The translations under genes and the position numbers were made by a program. From NCBI RefSeq assembly GCF_002024165.1, contig NZ_MWQN01000001.1, forward strand, positions 1,488,001 through 1,552,000: DNA of 64,000 nt. Direction: 5' to 3'. This stretch comes from Embleya scabrispora (GTDB lineage Bacteria; Actinomycetota; Actinomycetes; Streptomycetales; Streptomycetaceae). This document shows positions 36,069 through 45,349 of this stretch, one piece after another (position 1 is the first letter of the stretch; each line of letters opens with the position of its first letter). The notes under the pieces are model-generated. The model was not told where the DNA came from and made no database searches. It saw only the letters and a program-made list of their open reading frames with translations.

Positions 36069-37454
36069 TCAGGCGGCGGCCAGGTCGCCGAGGATCTGGT
36101 CCGCCTCCTCGTTGAACGCGCGCGCGATCGGTTCCTTCGCGAACGGGCGCAGCCGCCTGCGGAAGTCGGCCAGGAAGTCGTTGCACTGGGTGGACGACAG
36201 GTTGCCCGTGATCCGCAGCGCTTCGCCGGCCTTGGCGCACGCGGCGTCGAGATCGCCCTGGGCCAGGTGCGCCGCGGCCATGAACGTGGTGTCCTGCGCG
36301 CACCGACGGGTCGCGCCGGCCCGACGCAGCTTTATCGACGCGCCCGCGAAGCCGTGGATCTTGTCCGGCAGGCCGAGGTCGCGGTGGCTGTGCGCGAATT
36401 CGTGCTGCAATTCGGACTCGTCGAAGTAGTTGCACCACGACGGGTCGTCCTCGACCGCGCCCGCCGCGTCCAGATGCCGCTCGGCCGTCGCCATCGCCCG
36501 CTCGCACGCGCGCCGGTCGCCCAGCGCCGCGTAGCCCCGCGCCTCCATCGAGGCCACGATCGCGCGCGCCCGCGGGCCCAACCGGCTCCCGCCGCCCTGC
36601 TCGGCGGCCCGGGCGAGCTGGACCGCCTCCCACCCGTGGCCCAGATACACCGCCTGGCAGGCCATGTTGGCCATCACGTACGCCCCGTACGCCGGATCGT
36701 CGGCCGCCTGCGCCAGCCGCAGCGCCTGGATGTGGTAGCGCTGGGCGAGCGCGTGCCGGCCGGAATCGAACGACAACCACCCCGCCAACTCGGTGAGTTC
36801 GGCCACTGCGCGGAACAGTCTGCGGCCCACCTCGTCGCCGTAGGAGCCGGCCAGCTTGGTCCGGGCGACGCCGTTGAGGTGGTTGACCACGGTGTCCCGC
36901 AGATCCCCGCCGCCCTGGGCGCGGTCGAGTCGGCGAAACGCCAGCACGGTCTGATGGATGCGTAGTACGTCTGCGTCGCGCACCGTGGTGGGGCCGTGCG
37001 AGGCAAGCTGCTCGGGCTCGCCCTCGGCCCTGGATGCGGTCGACCAGAACAACGCGGGAGCGGCGAACGCCCCCGCGCCGAAGGCCGTGTTGGCCAGGAA
37101 AGTACGGCGGTTCATGTCTCTCTCCGACAATTCGGCCACGGCGTGTCTGACTTCGGCCGCGGTCCGGGCGACGATCAGCCCGTCGAAGGAGTCGGGGGTC
37201 GGTGGTCGCCGATCACGCAAGCCGAGGTCCGCGACGGTCAGTTCGCAGCCCAGACGTCGGCCCAGGGCCTCCGCCAACAGCTCGGGAATCGGCCACCGCG
37301 GCTGCGCGCCTTCGAGCCATCGGGCCACCGAGGTGTGGCTGCACCCGAGGTGCAGCCCGCGGCGCTCGGCCACCACGTTGACCCAGCGGGCCAGTTCGCG
37401 CCGGGAGAGACCGGCTTGTGTCACCAATGCGATGAGGTCACCGTTTCCGGCCAC
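36069..37454 (-). CDS. NsdA-like regulator with HTH and TPR-like repeats
   Basis: 461 residues. N-terminal helix-turn-helix-like segment (LVTQAGLSRRELARWVN with HTSVARWLEG), an internal hydrophobic stretch after MNRRTFLAN (~115-140) that resembles a Tat motif but lies mid-protein, then helical TPR-like repeats (~200-450). This architecture matches NsdA-type regulators of Streptomyces, which repress sporulation and antibiotic production. Function here is by family only. GTG at 37454 has AAGGAGG eight bases upstream. Single-gene unit. Confidence 0.7.
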   Translation of the reverse strand: MAGNGDLIALVTQAGLSRRELARWVNVVAERRGLHLGCSHTSVARWLEGAQPRWPIPELLAEALGRRLGCELTVADLGLRDRRPPTPDSFDGLIVARTAAEVRHAVAELSERDMNRRTFLANTAFGAGAFAAPALFWSTASRAEGEPEQLASHGPTTVRDADVLRIHQTVLAFRRLDRAQGGGDLRDTVVNHLNGVARTKLAGSYGDEVGRRLFRAVAELTELAGWLSFDSGRHALAQRYHIQALRLAQAADDPAYGAYVMANMACQAVYLGHGWEAVQLARAAEQGGGSRLGPRARAIVASMEARGYAALGDRRACERAMATAERHLDAAGAVEDDPSWCNYFDESELQHEFAHSHRDLGLPDKIHGFAGASIKLRRAGATRRCAQDTTFMAAAHLAQGDLDAACAKAGEALRITGNLSSTQCNDFLADFRRRLRPFAKEPIARAFNEEADQILGDLAAA

Positions 37455-37829
37455 CGTCCCCGCCTCCTTCGTCCACTGGAGGTCTAACGGGACGCTAATC
37501 GCACAGTTACGGGAACATGCGGTAATGACTGATTCGACCGCAGCTGGTCCAAATTCTCCGGAATCGACCGGGGTTCCCGACAGGAATGATCACTCCGACA
37601 GCCGGTTCGGCAATCGTCCGATAATCACCCGGCAGCCCGACAATAAAAGCCGGAACCGAAGTCGAAACAGGAATCCGAACGCGCATCGCAAAACCCGACG
37701 GACCACGAGACGAAAACACCGGCCGAGCACACGCCGAAAAACGCCGGAAACACCCGACGAAATCCCGAACGAGCCGAAAACGCGAGCCCGAACGTAGGCC
37801 GGACGCGAACCCGCCCCGCCTCACCCCGC
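37455..37829. other. Gene-free interval, somewhat AT-richer
   Basis: Holds the promoter region of the NsdA-like gene on its left side, and several cgaaaac/ccgaaa-type short repeats at 37620-37800. No frame has coding character. No clear hairpin was seen. Confidence 0.4.
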
Positions 37830-38606
37830 TCAGTCCGCGACGCGGTTTCCCCACCGCTCGTCGCGCTGCTCCACCACCGGAGCCGCCCCCGACTCCACGC
37901 CGGTGGCACGCTCCCCTTCCGCGTCCGCGTCCTCGTCCTCTTCGTCGACGACCTTCACCGGCGGCGGAGCCTTGGACATGATCAGCCAGGTGATGTAGCA
38001 GGCCACCAGGAACGGCGGCACACCCAGCGCGACCTTCGCGATGCCCAGAGCCGTGACGTTGCCCGTCCAATAGATCGGGATCTGGATCACGATGCGCAGC
38101 ACGAACATGACGAACCAGACCCAGGTGGCCTTGCGGTACGCCGCGTAGCGGGCCGGGATCTGTCGCCAGGTGAAGTTCTCGCCCAGCATCGGGCCGAGCA
38201 GGACGCCGATGATCGGCCAGCGGCTCAGAATCGAGATCAGGTAGACGAGCGCGGAGCCACCCGACCAGAACATCCCGAACGCGTAGAAGTTCTCCGCCTT
38301 GCCCGACTTGACCGCGATCCACCCGGCCAGCGCCACGCCCAGGAAGCCGCCGAGCGCGTGTTGCAGCGTCTCCCGGCGGGCGATCCGCACCACCGCGAAC
38401 ACCAGCGCGATACCGCCGGCGGTCATCGCCGCCGTCCAGGTGGACCGGCTGATCGTGTAGGCGATCACGAAGACCAGCCCCGGCACGGTCATGTCGATCA
38501 TGCCCCGCACACCGCCGAAGGCGGCGATCATCGAGGCCGCGCTGTCGGTGGGGGCCGGGCTGTCGCCGGGCACGTCGGACGTGGGCTTATCCATGGAGGC
38601 GGTCAC
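37830..38606 (-). CDS. DUF3159 integral membrane protein
   Basis: 258 residues, six hydrophobic segments (MTVPGLVFVIAYTISR, AAMTAGGIALVFAVVR, LGGFLGVALAGWIAV, and so on), matching the DUF3159 family of actinobacteria. Conserved features: FYAFGMFWSGGSALVYL, RWPIIGVLLGPMLGE and an acidic C-terminal tail (VDEEDEDADAEGE). GTG 38606 was selected over ATG 38639 and 38594 because GAGAG lies seven bases upstream. It follows the OB-fold gene by 4 bases, so the two are co-transcribed. Function unknown. Confidence 0.82.
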   Translation of the reverse strand: MTASMDKPTSDVPGDSPAPTDSAASMIAAFGGVRGMIDMTVPGLVFVIAYTISRSTWTAAMTAGGIALVFAVVRIARRETLQHALGGFLGVALAGWIAVKSGKAENFYAFGMFWSGGSALVYLISILSRWPIIGVLLGPMLGENFTWRQIPARYAAYRKATWVWFVMFVLRIVIQIPIYWTGNVTALGIAKVALGVPPFLVACYITWLIMSKAPPPVKVVDEEDEDADAEGERATGVESGAAPVVEQRDERWGNRVAD

Positions 38607-38610
38607 TCGT

Positions 38611-39012
38611 TCACTCTCGGCCGACGGGGCGCAGTTCATACCTGGGGTTGAACAGAACGGGCCGCCCCTGAGTGGTGCTGACCCGACCGTGGGCGACCAA
38701 CTGCCGCCCCGGCTCGATCCCGGCTATTCGCCGGCGACCCAACCAGACCACGGACAACGCGCCCGATCCGTCGTAGATCTCCGCCTCGAGCGCGGGTACG
38801 CCCGCGCGCGGCCGGAAGGTCACCGTGCGCAGCGTGCCGCCGACGGTGATCAGATCCCGCTCGACCACGTCCACGATCTTCGTACAGCCCAGCCGCTGGG
38901 TGTCGTGCAGCAGCTCCTCGGCGTGCAATTCCTCGTGGGTCGACGTCCATCGATCCAACATTCGCCGCAATCGCCCGGATCTACGCTCCACGCCGGCTGC
39001 GCTACCACTCAT
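38611..39012 (-). CDS. Small OB-fold nucleic-acid-binding domain protein
   Basis: 133 residues. Helical N-terminus (RRMLDRWTSTHEELHAEELL), then an OB fold like the RecG/DnaE-type tRNA-anticodon class: TVGGTLRTVTFRPRAG, ALEAEIYDGSGALSVVWLG, RLVAHGRVS-type strand and PRYELRPV end. Actinobacterial single-domain OB proteins next to DUF3159 are common. The nucleic-acid partner is unknown. ATG at 39012; the ribosome-binding site is weak. Confidence 0.75.
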   Translation of the reverse strand: MSGSAAGVERRSGRLRRMLDRWTSTHEELHAEELLHDTQRLGCTKIVDVVERDLITVGGTLRTVTFRPRAGVPALEAEIYDGSGALSVVWLGRRRIAGIEPGRQLVAHGRVSTTQGRPVLFNPRYELRPVGRE

Positions 39013-39182
39013 GCCGGCAAGGGTACCGCCTATCCCACGGCCCACCGAGGTCCGAAACCTCCCACCCACGTTCGGCCCCCGCGGCCCGACCGACCCCACC
39101 GGCCCCCAACCCCGCCACCGCGTCGCACCACGCCCTCGGCCCACGACCCGCACGCGCCGCCGACGCGCGGCCGAGACCCGCC

Positions 39183-39857
39183 CTATCCCTCGAACCGATA
39201 CCCCATCCCGGGCTCGGTCAGCAGATGCCTGGGGTGCGACGGGTCGTGCTCCAGCTTGCGCCGCAACTGCGCCATGTAGACCCGCAGATAGTTCGTCTCC
39301 GTCCCGTACTGCGGCCCCCACACCTCCTGCAACAGCGCCCGCTGGCTGACCAGCCGGCCCGCGTGCCGCACGAGCACCTCCAGCAGATGCCACTCGGTCG
39401 GCGTCAGTCGCACGTCCGCGCCGTCGCGCGAGACCCGCTTGGCCGCGAGGTCCACCGTGAACGAGTCGGTGACCACGACCGGCGCCTCCTCCTCCGGCAC
39501 CGCGCGCCGCACCGCCGCCCGCAGCCGGGCCAGCAACTCGTCCATCCCGAACGGCTTGGTCACATAGTCGTCCGCGCCCGCGTCCAGGGCCGCGACCTTC
39601 TCGGCCGAGGCGTGCCGCGCGGACAGCACGATGATCGGGATCCTGGTCCACCCGCGCAGACCCTTGATCACCTCGACCCCGTCGATGTCCGGCAGCCCCA
39701 GGTCCAGCAGCACCACGTCCGGATGCCGGTCCGCGGCGGCGGTCAGCGCCGCAGTACCGTCGCCCGCGGTGTCCACGTCGTAGCCGCGGGCCTTGAGGTT
39801 GATGGCCAGGGCCCGCACGATCTGTGGCTCGTCGTCGACGACCAGGACCCGTGTCAT
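39183..39857 (-). CDS. kdpE: Response regulator of the kdp operon
   Basis: 224 residues, OmpR/PhoB family. Receiver domain with VLVVDDEPQ (acidic pair), VVLLDLGLPD (phospho-Asp), the SARHAS switch and YVTKPF (Lys). The C-terminal winged helix is LTPTEWHLLEVLVRHAGRLVSQ and TNYLRVYMAQLRRKLE, the TNYLRVY wording typical of KdpE. ATG at 39857 overlaps the kdpD stop (ATGA) behind GGGAGG. Activates kdpFABC at low K+ in known systems. Confidence 0.95.
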   Translation of the reverse strand: MTRVLVVDDEPQIVRALAINLKARGYDVDTAGDGTAALTAAADRHPDVVLLDLGLPDIDGVEVIKGLRGWTRIPIIVLSARHASAEKVAALDAGADDYVTKPFGMDELLARLRAAVRRAVPEEEAPVVVTDSFTVDLAAKRVSRDGADVRLTPTEWHLLEVLVRHAGRLVSQRALLQEVWGPQYGTETNYLRVYMAQLRRKLEHDPSHPRHLLTEPGMGYRFEG

Positions 39858-42418
39858 CGTTGTTCCTCCCAAGTGGTTCGTTCCTCGGCCGCGGGGGTGG
39901 ATCCCGCGACCGCGCCGCCGGCCGGCGATCCGGCCGTGCGCAGCGCCAGCACCATCGTCAATCCGCCGCCGGGGGTGTCCTCCGCGGTCAGCGTGCCGTC
40001 CATGGCCTCCGCGAAGCCGCGGGCGACCGCGAGCCCGAGCCCCACCCCGTTGCCCTTGGGCGCGTCGCCCAGGCGTTGGAACGGTTCGAAGATCCGCCCC
40101 TTCGACTCGTCCGGCACGCCGGGACCGCGGTCGGCCACCCGCAGTTCGACCCGATCCCTGAGCGCGCCGGCCGACACGTGTACCCGGCGGCCCGGCGGGT
40201 TGTGCTTGACCGCGTTCTCGATCACGTTGGCCAGTACACGCTCCAGCAGCCCCGCGTCCGCGCACACCGCCGGCAGCGTCTCGGGGATGTCCAGCGCCAC
40301 CCGCTCCTCGGCCACCCCGGCCAGCGCGCCCGGCACCACCTCGTCCAGACCGATGTCGCCCATCAGCGGGGTCACCGTCCCGGTCTGCAACCGGCTCATG
40401 TCGAGCAGATTGCCGATCAGCGTGTCGAGCCGGTCGGCGCCGAACTCGATCGCCGCCAACAGCTCCGCCTCGTCCTCCTCCGACCAGCTCACATCCTCGG
40501 CCCGCAGGCTGGACACGCTCGCCTTGATCGTGGCCAGCGGGGTGCGCAGGTCGTGCGAGACGGCGGCGAGCAGCGCGGTTCGGATGCGGTTGCCCTCCTT
40601 GAGCTGCCGCGCCTGCGCCGCCTCCGCGACCAGTTGCCGGCGCTCCAGCACCACCGCCGCCTGCGCCGCGAACGCCCCGAGCACCCGCCGGTCCTCGGCC
40701 GGCAGCACCCGCCCGGACAGGGTGAGCGCGAGCGAGTCGGACACCGGCACGTCCACGTCGGCGTCGTCGGGCCTGATCGCGGGATGTGGTCCCACGCTGC
40801 CGACGCACGACCACGGGCTGTGGTGTCCCTCGCGCTGGAGCAGTGCGACCGACTCCATCCCGAACGTCTCGCGCACCCGGTCGAGCAGCGCCGGCAGCGC
40901 CTGCTCGCCGCGCAGCACGCTGCCCGCGAGAAAGCTCAGCGTCTGCGCCTCGGCCTGACTGCGCGCGGCCTGGTGGGTGCGCCTGGCCGCCAGGTCCACC
41001 ACCGAGGCCACCGACAGCGCGACCAGCACGAAGATGCCGAGCGCGAGCATGTTCTCCGGGTCGGCGATGGTCAGGTTGTGCAGCGGCGGCGTGAAGTAGT
41101 AGTTGAGCAGGACCGAGGACACCACGGCGGTCAGGATCGAGGCCCACAGGCCGCCGATGAGGGCGACCGCGACGGTGACCGTCAGGTACAGCAGCATCTC
41201 GGTGGACAACCCGTGGCTGCCGCGCGTCGCGTCCAGGATGACGGTGACCGCGACCGGCCCGATCACCGTCACCGCCCACGACGCGAGCCGCCTGCCGCGC
41301 CCCAGGGGCGAGCGCAGCGGGCGCAGCACCCGCCCCACGCCGGCGTGTTCGTGGGTGACGATGTGGGTGTCGATGTCGCCGGACTGCGCGGCGACGGTGG
41401 CACCGACGCCGGGGCCGAACAGGTACTGCCAGGGTTTGCGCCGGCTGCTGCCGAGCACGATCTGCGTCGCGTTGACGCCGCGCGCGAAGGACAGCAGCGC
41501 GGTGGGCACGTTCTCGCCGACCACCGAGTGGAACGTGCCGCCGAGCGACTCGACCAGCGCGCGCTGACGGGCCAGGGCTTCCGGGGAGGCGCCGGTGAGG
41601 CCGTCGCTGCGCGAGACGTAGACCGCGAGCAGTTCGCCGCCGGAGCCGCGGGTGGCGATCCGCGCGGCGCGGCGCAGCAGGGTCTCCCCCTCGGGGCCGC
41701 CGGTCAGGCCGACGACGATGCGCTCGCGCGCCGGCCAGGTCGCGTCGATCTGGTGTTCGCTGCGGTACTGCTGGAGGTATTCGTCCACCCGGTCCGCGGT
41801 CCACAGCAGCGCCAGCTCGCGCAGCGCGGTCAGGTTGCCGATGCGGAAGTAGTTGGACAGCGCCGCGTCGACCTTCTCCGGCGCGTACACGTTGCCGTGT
41901 GCCATCCGCCGGCGCAGCGCCTCGGGCGCCATGTCGACCAGTTCGATCTGATCGGCCCGGCGGACCACCTCGTCGGGCACGGTCTCGCGTTGGGGCACGC
42001 CCGTGATCGACTCGACCACGTCGTTGAGCGATTCGAGGTGCTGGACGTTGACCGTGGAGATCACGTCGATCCCCGCGTCGAGCAGCTCCTCGATGTCCTG
42101 CCAGCGCTTCTCGTTGCGCGAGCCGGGCACATTGGTGTGCGCGAGTTCGTCGACGAGGGCGATTTTCGGCCGCCGGGTGATCACCGCGTCCACGTCCATC
42201 TCGGTGAACGAGCCGCCTCGGTGGACCATGTCCCGTCGGGGGACCACCTCCAGCCCCAGCAGGGCCTCCTCGGTGGTGGGTCGGCCGTGGCATTCCACGA
42301 AACCGACCACGACGTCGCTGCCGCGCCCGCGCCGACGCTGCCCCTCGCCCAACATCGCGTAGGTCTTGCCGACGCCGGGCGCCGCACCGAGATAGATCCG
42401 GAGCTTGCCGCGTGCCAT
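39854..42418 (-). CDS. kdpD: Sensor histidine kinase of the kdp system
   Basis: 854 residues. N-terminal KdpD domain with Walker-like GAAPGVGKTYAML (~10-22), USP-like domain (RIVVGLTGGPEGETLL), four TM segments (~400-490), GAF-like region, DHp box AAVSHDLRTPLATIK with the phospho-His, and ATPase motifs NVIENAVKHN, DRGPGVP and GVGLGLAVARGF. ATG at 42418 starts the canonical ARGKLRIYLG; ATG 42427 is an alternative. It lies 76 bases after kdpC, and that gap contains a strong hairpin. Confidence 0.95.
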   Translation of the reverse strand: MARGKLRIYLGAAPGVGKTYAMLGEGQRRRGRGSDVVVGFVECHGRPTTEEALLGLEVVPRRDMVHRGGSFTEMDVDAVITRRPKIALVDELAHTNVPGSRNEKRWQDIEELLDAGIDVISTVNVQHLESLNDVVESITGVPQRETVPDEVVRRADQIELVDMAPEALRRRMAHGNVYAPEKVDAALSNYFRIGNLTALRELALLWTADRVDEYLQQYRSEHQIDATWPARERIVVGLTGGPEGETLLRRAARIATRGSGGELLAVYVSRSDGLTGASPEALARQRALVESLGGTFHSVVGENVPTALLSFARGVNATQIVLGSSRRKPWQYLFGPGVGATVAAQSGDIDTHIVTHEHAGVGRVLRPLRSPLGRGRRLASWAVTVIGPVAVTVILDATRGSHGLSTEMLLYLTVTVAVALIGGLWASILTAVVSSVLLNYYFTPPLHNLTIADPENMLALGIFVLVALSVASVVDLAARRTHQAARSQAEAQTLSFLAGSVLRGEQALPALLDRVRETFGMESVALLQREGHHSPWSCVGSVGPHPAIRPDDADVDVPVSDSLALTLSGRVLPAEDRRVLGAFAAQAAVVLERRQLVAEAAQARQLKEGNRIRTALLAAVSHDLRTPLATIKASVSSLRAEDVSWSEEDEAELLAAIEFGADRLDTLIGNLLDMSRLQTGTVTPLMGDIGLDEVVPGALAGVAEERVALDIPETLPAVCADAGLLERVLANVIENAVKHNPPGRRVHVSAGALRDRVELRVADRGPGVPDESKGRIFEPFQRLGDAPKGNGVGLGLAVARGFAEAMDGTLTAEDTPGGGLTMVLALRTAGSPAGGAVAGSTPAAEERTTWEEQR

Positions 42419-42436
42419 GACACCCATTCTCTGTCT

Positions 42437-42474
42437 CGGGTCGGAGGGTGCCGACATCGGCACGCTCCGACCCG
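42437..42474 (-). terminator. Hairpin between kdpC and kdpD
   Basis: A 17-pair stem with a single central mismatch (42437-42454 with 42457-42474) and a two-base apex, no U-tract. Probably reduces read-through from the pump genes into the sensor genes, or stabilises the upstream message. Confidence 0.65.
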
Positions 42475-42494
42475 TGAACATCGTGTCCGCCTCG

Positions 42495-43229
42495 TCAGCG
42501 GGTCAGCTTGGCGAGGGCGATGTTGAGTTCCAGCACGTTCACCCGTTCCTGGCCGAGGAAGCCGATGGTACGGCCGTCCTCGTGCTTGTCGACCAGCGCG
42601 CGCACCTCGGCCGCGTCCAGGCCGCCGCGTTCCCTGGCCACCCGCTCGACCTGGATCAGCGCGTACGCCCTGGAGATGTGCGGGTCCAGGCCGGATCCGC
42701 TCGCGGTGACCGCGTCCACGGGGACGCGGTCCTCGCCGACGCCGTTGAACTCGGCGACCTGTGCCTTGCGCTCGGCGACGAGCTTGACGAAGGTCGGGTT
42801 CTCGGGGCCGTAGTTGGACGCGCCCGAGCCGAGGCCGTCGTAGTGGGCGGCCGAGGGACGCGGTTGGAACCACTTCGGGTCGGGCAGCGGGCCGACGCCC
42901 GCCGCCTGCTCGGCGCTCAGCGCGCCGCCGCCCTGGAGGTAGGTGTATCCGGTGCCGTCCGCCGTCGCCAGCACCTCGCGGCCGTCCGCGTCGAACGTGC
43001 GCGGGTTGCCCTGGGCGTCGACGAGGTCGAAGGACTGGCCGATCAGGCGGGAGCCGACGTCCTTGCCGTTGACGCTGACCATCGAGCCGTCGGCGTTGTC
43101 CTTGAACAGCGCCTGGGCGATCCCGGTCATCGACAGCGGATACAGGATGCCCAGGAGCACGGTGAGCACGAGGAAGGCGCGCAGGGCCGCGCCCAGGACG
43201 CGGATGCGGGTACTGAAGGTGGTGGCCAT
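42495..43229 (-). CDS. kdpC: K+-transporting ATPase subunit C
   Basis: 244 residues. One N-terminal TM (ALRAFLVLTVLLGILYPLSMTGIAQALF) and an extracytoplasmic domain with GSRLIGQSF, WFQPRPSAA, SGASNYGPENP, PVDAVTASGSGLDPHIS and NVLELNIAL, all KdpC hallmarks. About 50 residues longer than E. coli KdpC through an insertion after FDLVDAQGNP, as is common in actinomycetes. Starts 5 bases after kdpB. Assembles KdpB with KdpA. Confidence 0.95.
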   Translation of the reverse strand: MATTFSTRIRVLGAALRAFLVLTVLLGILYPLSMTGIAQALFKDNADGSMVSVNGKDVGSRLIGQSFDLVDAQGNPRTFDADGREVLATADGTGYTYLQGGGALSAEQAAGVGPLPDPKWFQPRPSAAHYDGLGSGASNYGPENPTFVKLVAERKAQVAEFNGVGEDRVPVDAVTASGSGLDPHISRAYALIQVERVARERGGLDAAEVRALVDKHEDGRTIGFLGQERVNVLELNIALAKLTR

Positions 43230-43234
43230 CTGAA

Positions 43235-45349
43235 TCAACCGATTCCGGGGATGAGCGAGACGAGCAGGTCGATGATCTTGATCCCGACGAACGGGGCGAT
43301 CAGTCCGCCGAGGCCGTAGATCCGCAGGTTGCGGGCGAGCAGCTTGTCGGCCGACATCGGCCGATAGCGCACACCGCGCAGGGCCAGCGGGATCAGGGCG
43401 ACGATGATCAGGGCGTTGAAGACGACCGCCGAGATGATCGCCGACTCGGGGGTGGCGAGCTGCATGATGTTGAGCTTGTCCAGCGGGCCCAGGGCCTCGG
43501 CGCCCTTGATGCTCGCGAACATGGCCGGGATGATCGCGAAGTACTTCGCGACGTCGTTGGCGATGGAGAACGTGGTCAGCGCGCCGCGCGTGATCAGCAG
43601 CTGCTTGCCGATCTCCACGATCTCGATCAGTTTGGTCGGGTTCGAGTCGAGGTCGACCATGTTCCCGGCCTCTTTGGCCGCCGACGTGCCGGTGTTCATC
43701 GCCACGCCGACGTCGGCCTGGGCCAGCGCCGGCGCGTCGTTGGTGCCGTCGCCGGTCATCGCGACCAGCTTGCCGCCCGCCTGCTCGCGCTTGATCAGCG
43801 CGAGCTTGTCCTCGGGGGTGGCCTCGGCGAGGAAGTCGTCGACGCCCGCCTCGTCCGCGATCGCCTTGGCGGTCAGCGGGTTGTCGCCGGTGATCATCAC
43901 CGTGCGGATGCCCATCCGGCGCAGCTCGTCGAATCGTTCCCGCATGCCCTCCTTGACCACGTCCTTGAGGTGGATGACGCCCAGGATCCGGGCGCCCTCG
44001 GTGTCCTCGACCGCGACCAGGAGCGGCGTGCCGCCGGCGGCGGAGATGGCGTCGACCAGGTCGCCGGACCGGGCGGGGACGGTGCCGCCGCGCTCGGACA
44101 CCCAGGCGTTGATCGCGGAGGCGGCGCCCTTGCGGACCATGCGCACCCCGCGCTCGTCGGTCAGGTCCACGCCCGACATCCGGGTCTGCGCGGTGAAGGC
44201 GATCCACTCGGCGTGGGCGAGTTCGCCCTGGTGCCGCTCGCGCAGCCCGTAGCGCTCCTTGGCCAGCACCACGATCGAGCGGCCCTCGGGCGTCTCGTCG
44301 GCGAGCGAGGACAGTTGCGCCGCGTCGGCGAGTTCCGCCTCCTCGACCCCGTCCGCGGGGACGAACTCCGACGCCTGCCGGTTGCCCAGCGTGATCGTGC
44401 CGGTCTTGTCGAGCAGCAGCGTCGACACGTCGCCCGCCGCCTCCACGGCGCGCCCCGACATGGCCAGCACGTTGCGCTGCACCAGTCGGTCCATGCCGGC
44501 GATGCCGATCGCCGACAACAGCGCTCCGATGGTGGTCGGGATCAGGCAGATCAGCAGCGCGACGAGGATGATCATCGACTGCTCGGCGTGCGCGTACATC
44601 GCCATCGGCTGCAGCGTGACGACCGCGAACAGGAAGATGATCGTCAGCGACGCGAGCAGGATGTCGAGCGCGATCTCGTTCGGCGTCTTTTGCCGGGCGG
44701 CGCCCTCGACGAGGGCGATCATCCGGTCGATGAAGGTCTTGCCGGGCTCGGTGGTGATCTTGACGACGATCCGGTCCGACAGCACCTTCGTGCCGCCGGT
44801 GACCGCCGAGCGGTCACCGCCCGACTCGCGGATCACCGGCGCGGACTCGCCGGTGATCGCCGACTCGTCCACACTCGCGACACCGTCGACGACGTCGCCG
44901 TCGCCGGGGATGATGTCGCCGGCCTCGCAGACCACCAGGTCGCCGATGGCCAACGCGGTGGCCGCGACGCGCTCCTCGCGGCCGTCGACCAGGCGCCGGG
45001 CGACCGTGTCGGTCTTGGCCTTGCGCAGCGTGTCCGCCTGCGCCTTGCCGCGTCCTTCGGCGACCGCCTCGGCCAGGTTGGCGAACACCACGGTCAGCCA
45101 CAGCCAGACGGCGACCAGCCAGGCGAACGTGCTCGGGTCCTTGATCGCCATGACGGTGGTGATCACCGAGCCGATCTCGACCACGAACATGACCGGGGTA
45201 CGGACCATGGTCCGCGGGTCGAGTTTGCGCAGCGCGCCGGGCAGCGACTTCAGCAGTTGGCGGGGTTCGAACAGGCCGGCCGAGACCCGGCCGGGGCCGG
45301 CGGGGGTGTCGACGTGCGCTTCGGTGGGGCGTATCGCGGTGTCTGTCAT
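43235..45349 (-). CDS. kdpB: K+-transporting P-type ATPase subunit B
   Basis: 704 residues. P-type ATPase with the TGES loop ([10 protein letters not shown]), phosphorylation site [54 protein letters not shown] and the [18 protein letters not shown] segment specific to KdpB. A Ser/Asp-rich N-terminus precedes the first TM. Couples ATP hydrolysis to K+ passage through KdpA. ATG at 45349 overlaps the kdpA stop. Confidence 0.97.
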   Translation of the reverse strand: MTDTAIRPTEAHVDTPAGPGRVSAGLFEPRQLLKSLPGALRKLDPRTMVRTPVMFVVEIGSVITTVMAIKDPSTFAWLVAVWLWLTVVFANLAEAVAEGRGKAQADTLRKAKTDTVARRLVDGREERVAATALAIGDLVVCEAGDIIPGDGDVVDGVASVDESAITGESAPVIRESGGDRSAVTGGTKVLSDRIVVKITTEPGKTFIDRMIALVEGAARQKTPNEIALDILLASLTIIFLFAVVTLQPMAMYAHAEQSMIILVALLICLIPTTIGALLSAIGIAGMDRLVQRNVLAMSGRAVEAAGDVSTLLLDKTGTITLGNRQASEFVPADGVEEAELADAAQLSSLADETPEGRSIVVLAKERYGLRERHQGELAHAEWIAFTAQTRMSGVDLTDERGVRMVRKGAASAINAWVSERGGTVPARSGDLVDAISAAGGTPLLVAVEDTEGARILGVIHLKDVVKEGMRERFDELRRMGIRTVMITGDNPLTAKAIADEAGVDDFLAEATPEDKLALIKREQAGGKLVAMTGDGTNDAPALAQADVGVAMNTGTSAAKEAGNMVDLDSNPTKLIEIVEIGKQLLITRGALTTFSIANDVAKYFAIIPAMFASIKGAEALGPLDKLNIMQLATPESAIISAVVFNALIIVALIPLALRGVRYRPMSADKLLARNLRIYGLGGLIAPFVGIKIIDLLVSLIPGIG

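Noticed and set aside
39824-42526. 900-codon plus-strand open frame opposite kdpD
   Set aside because: Antisense shadow; kdpD motifs on the minus strand are complete.
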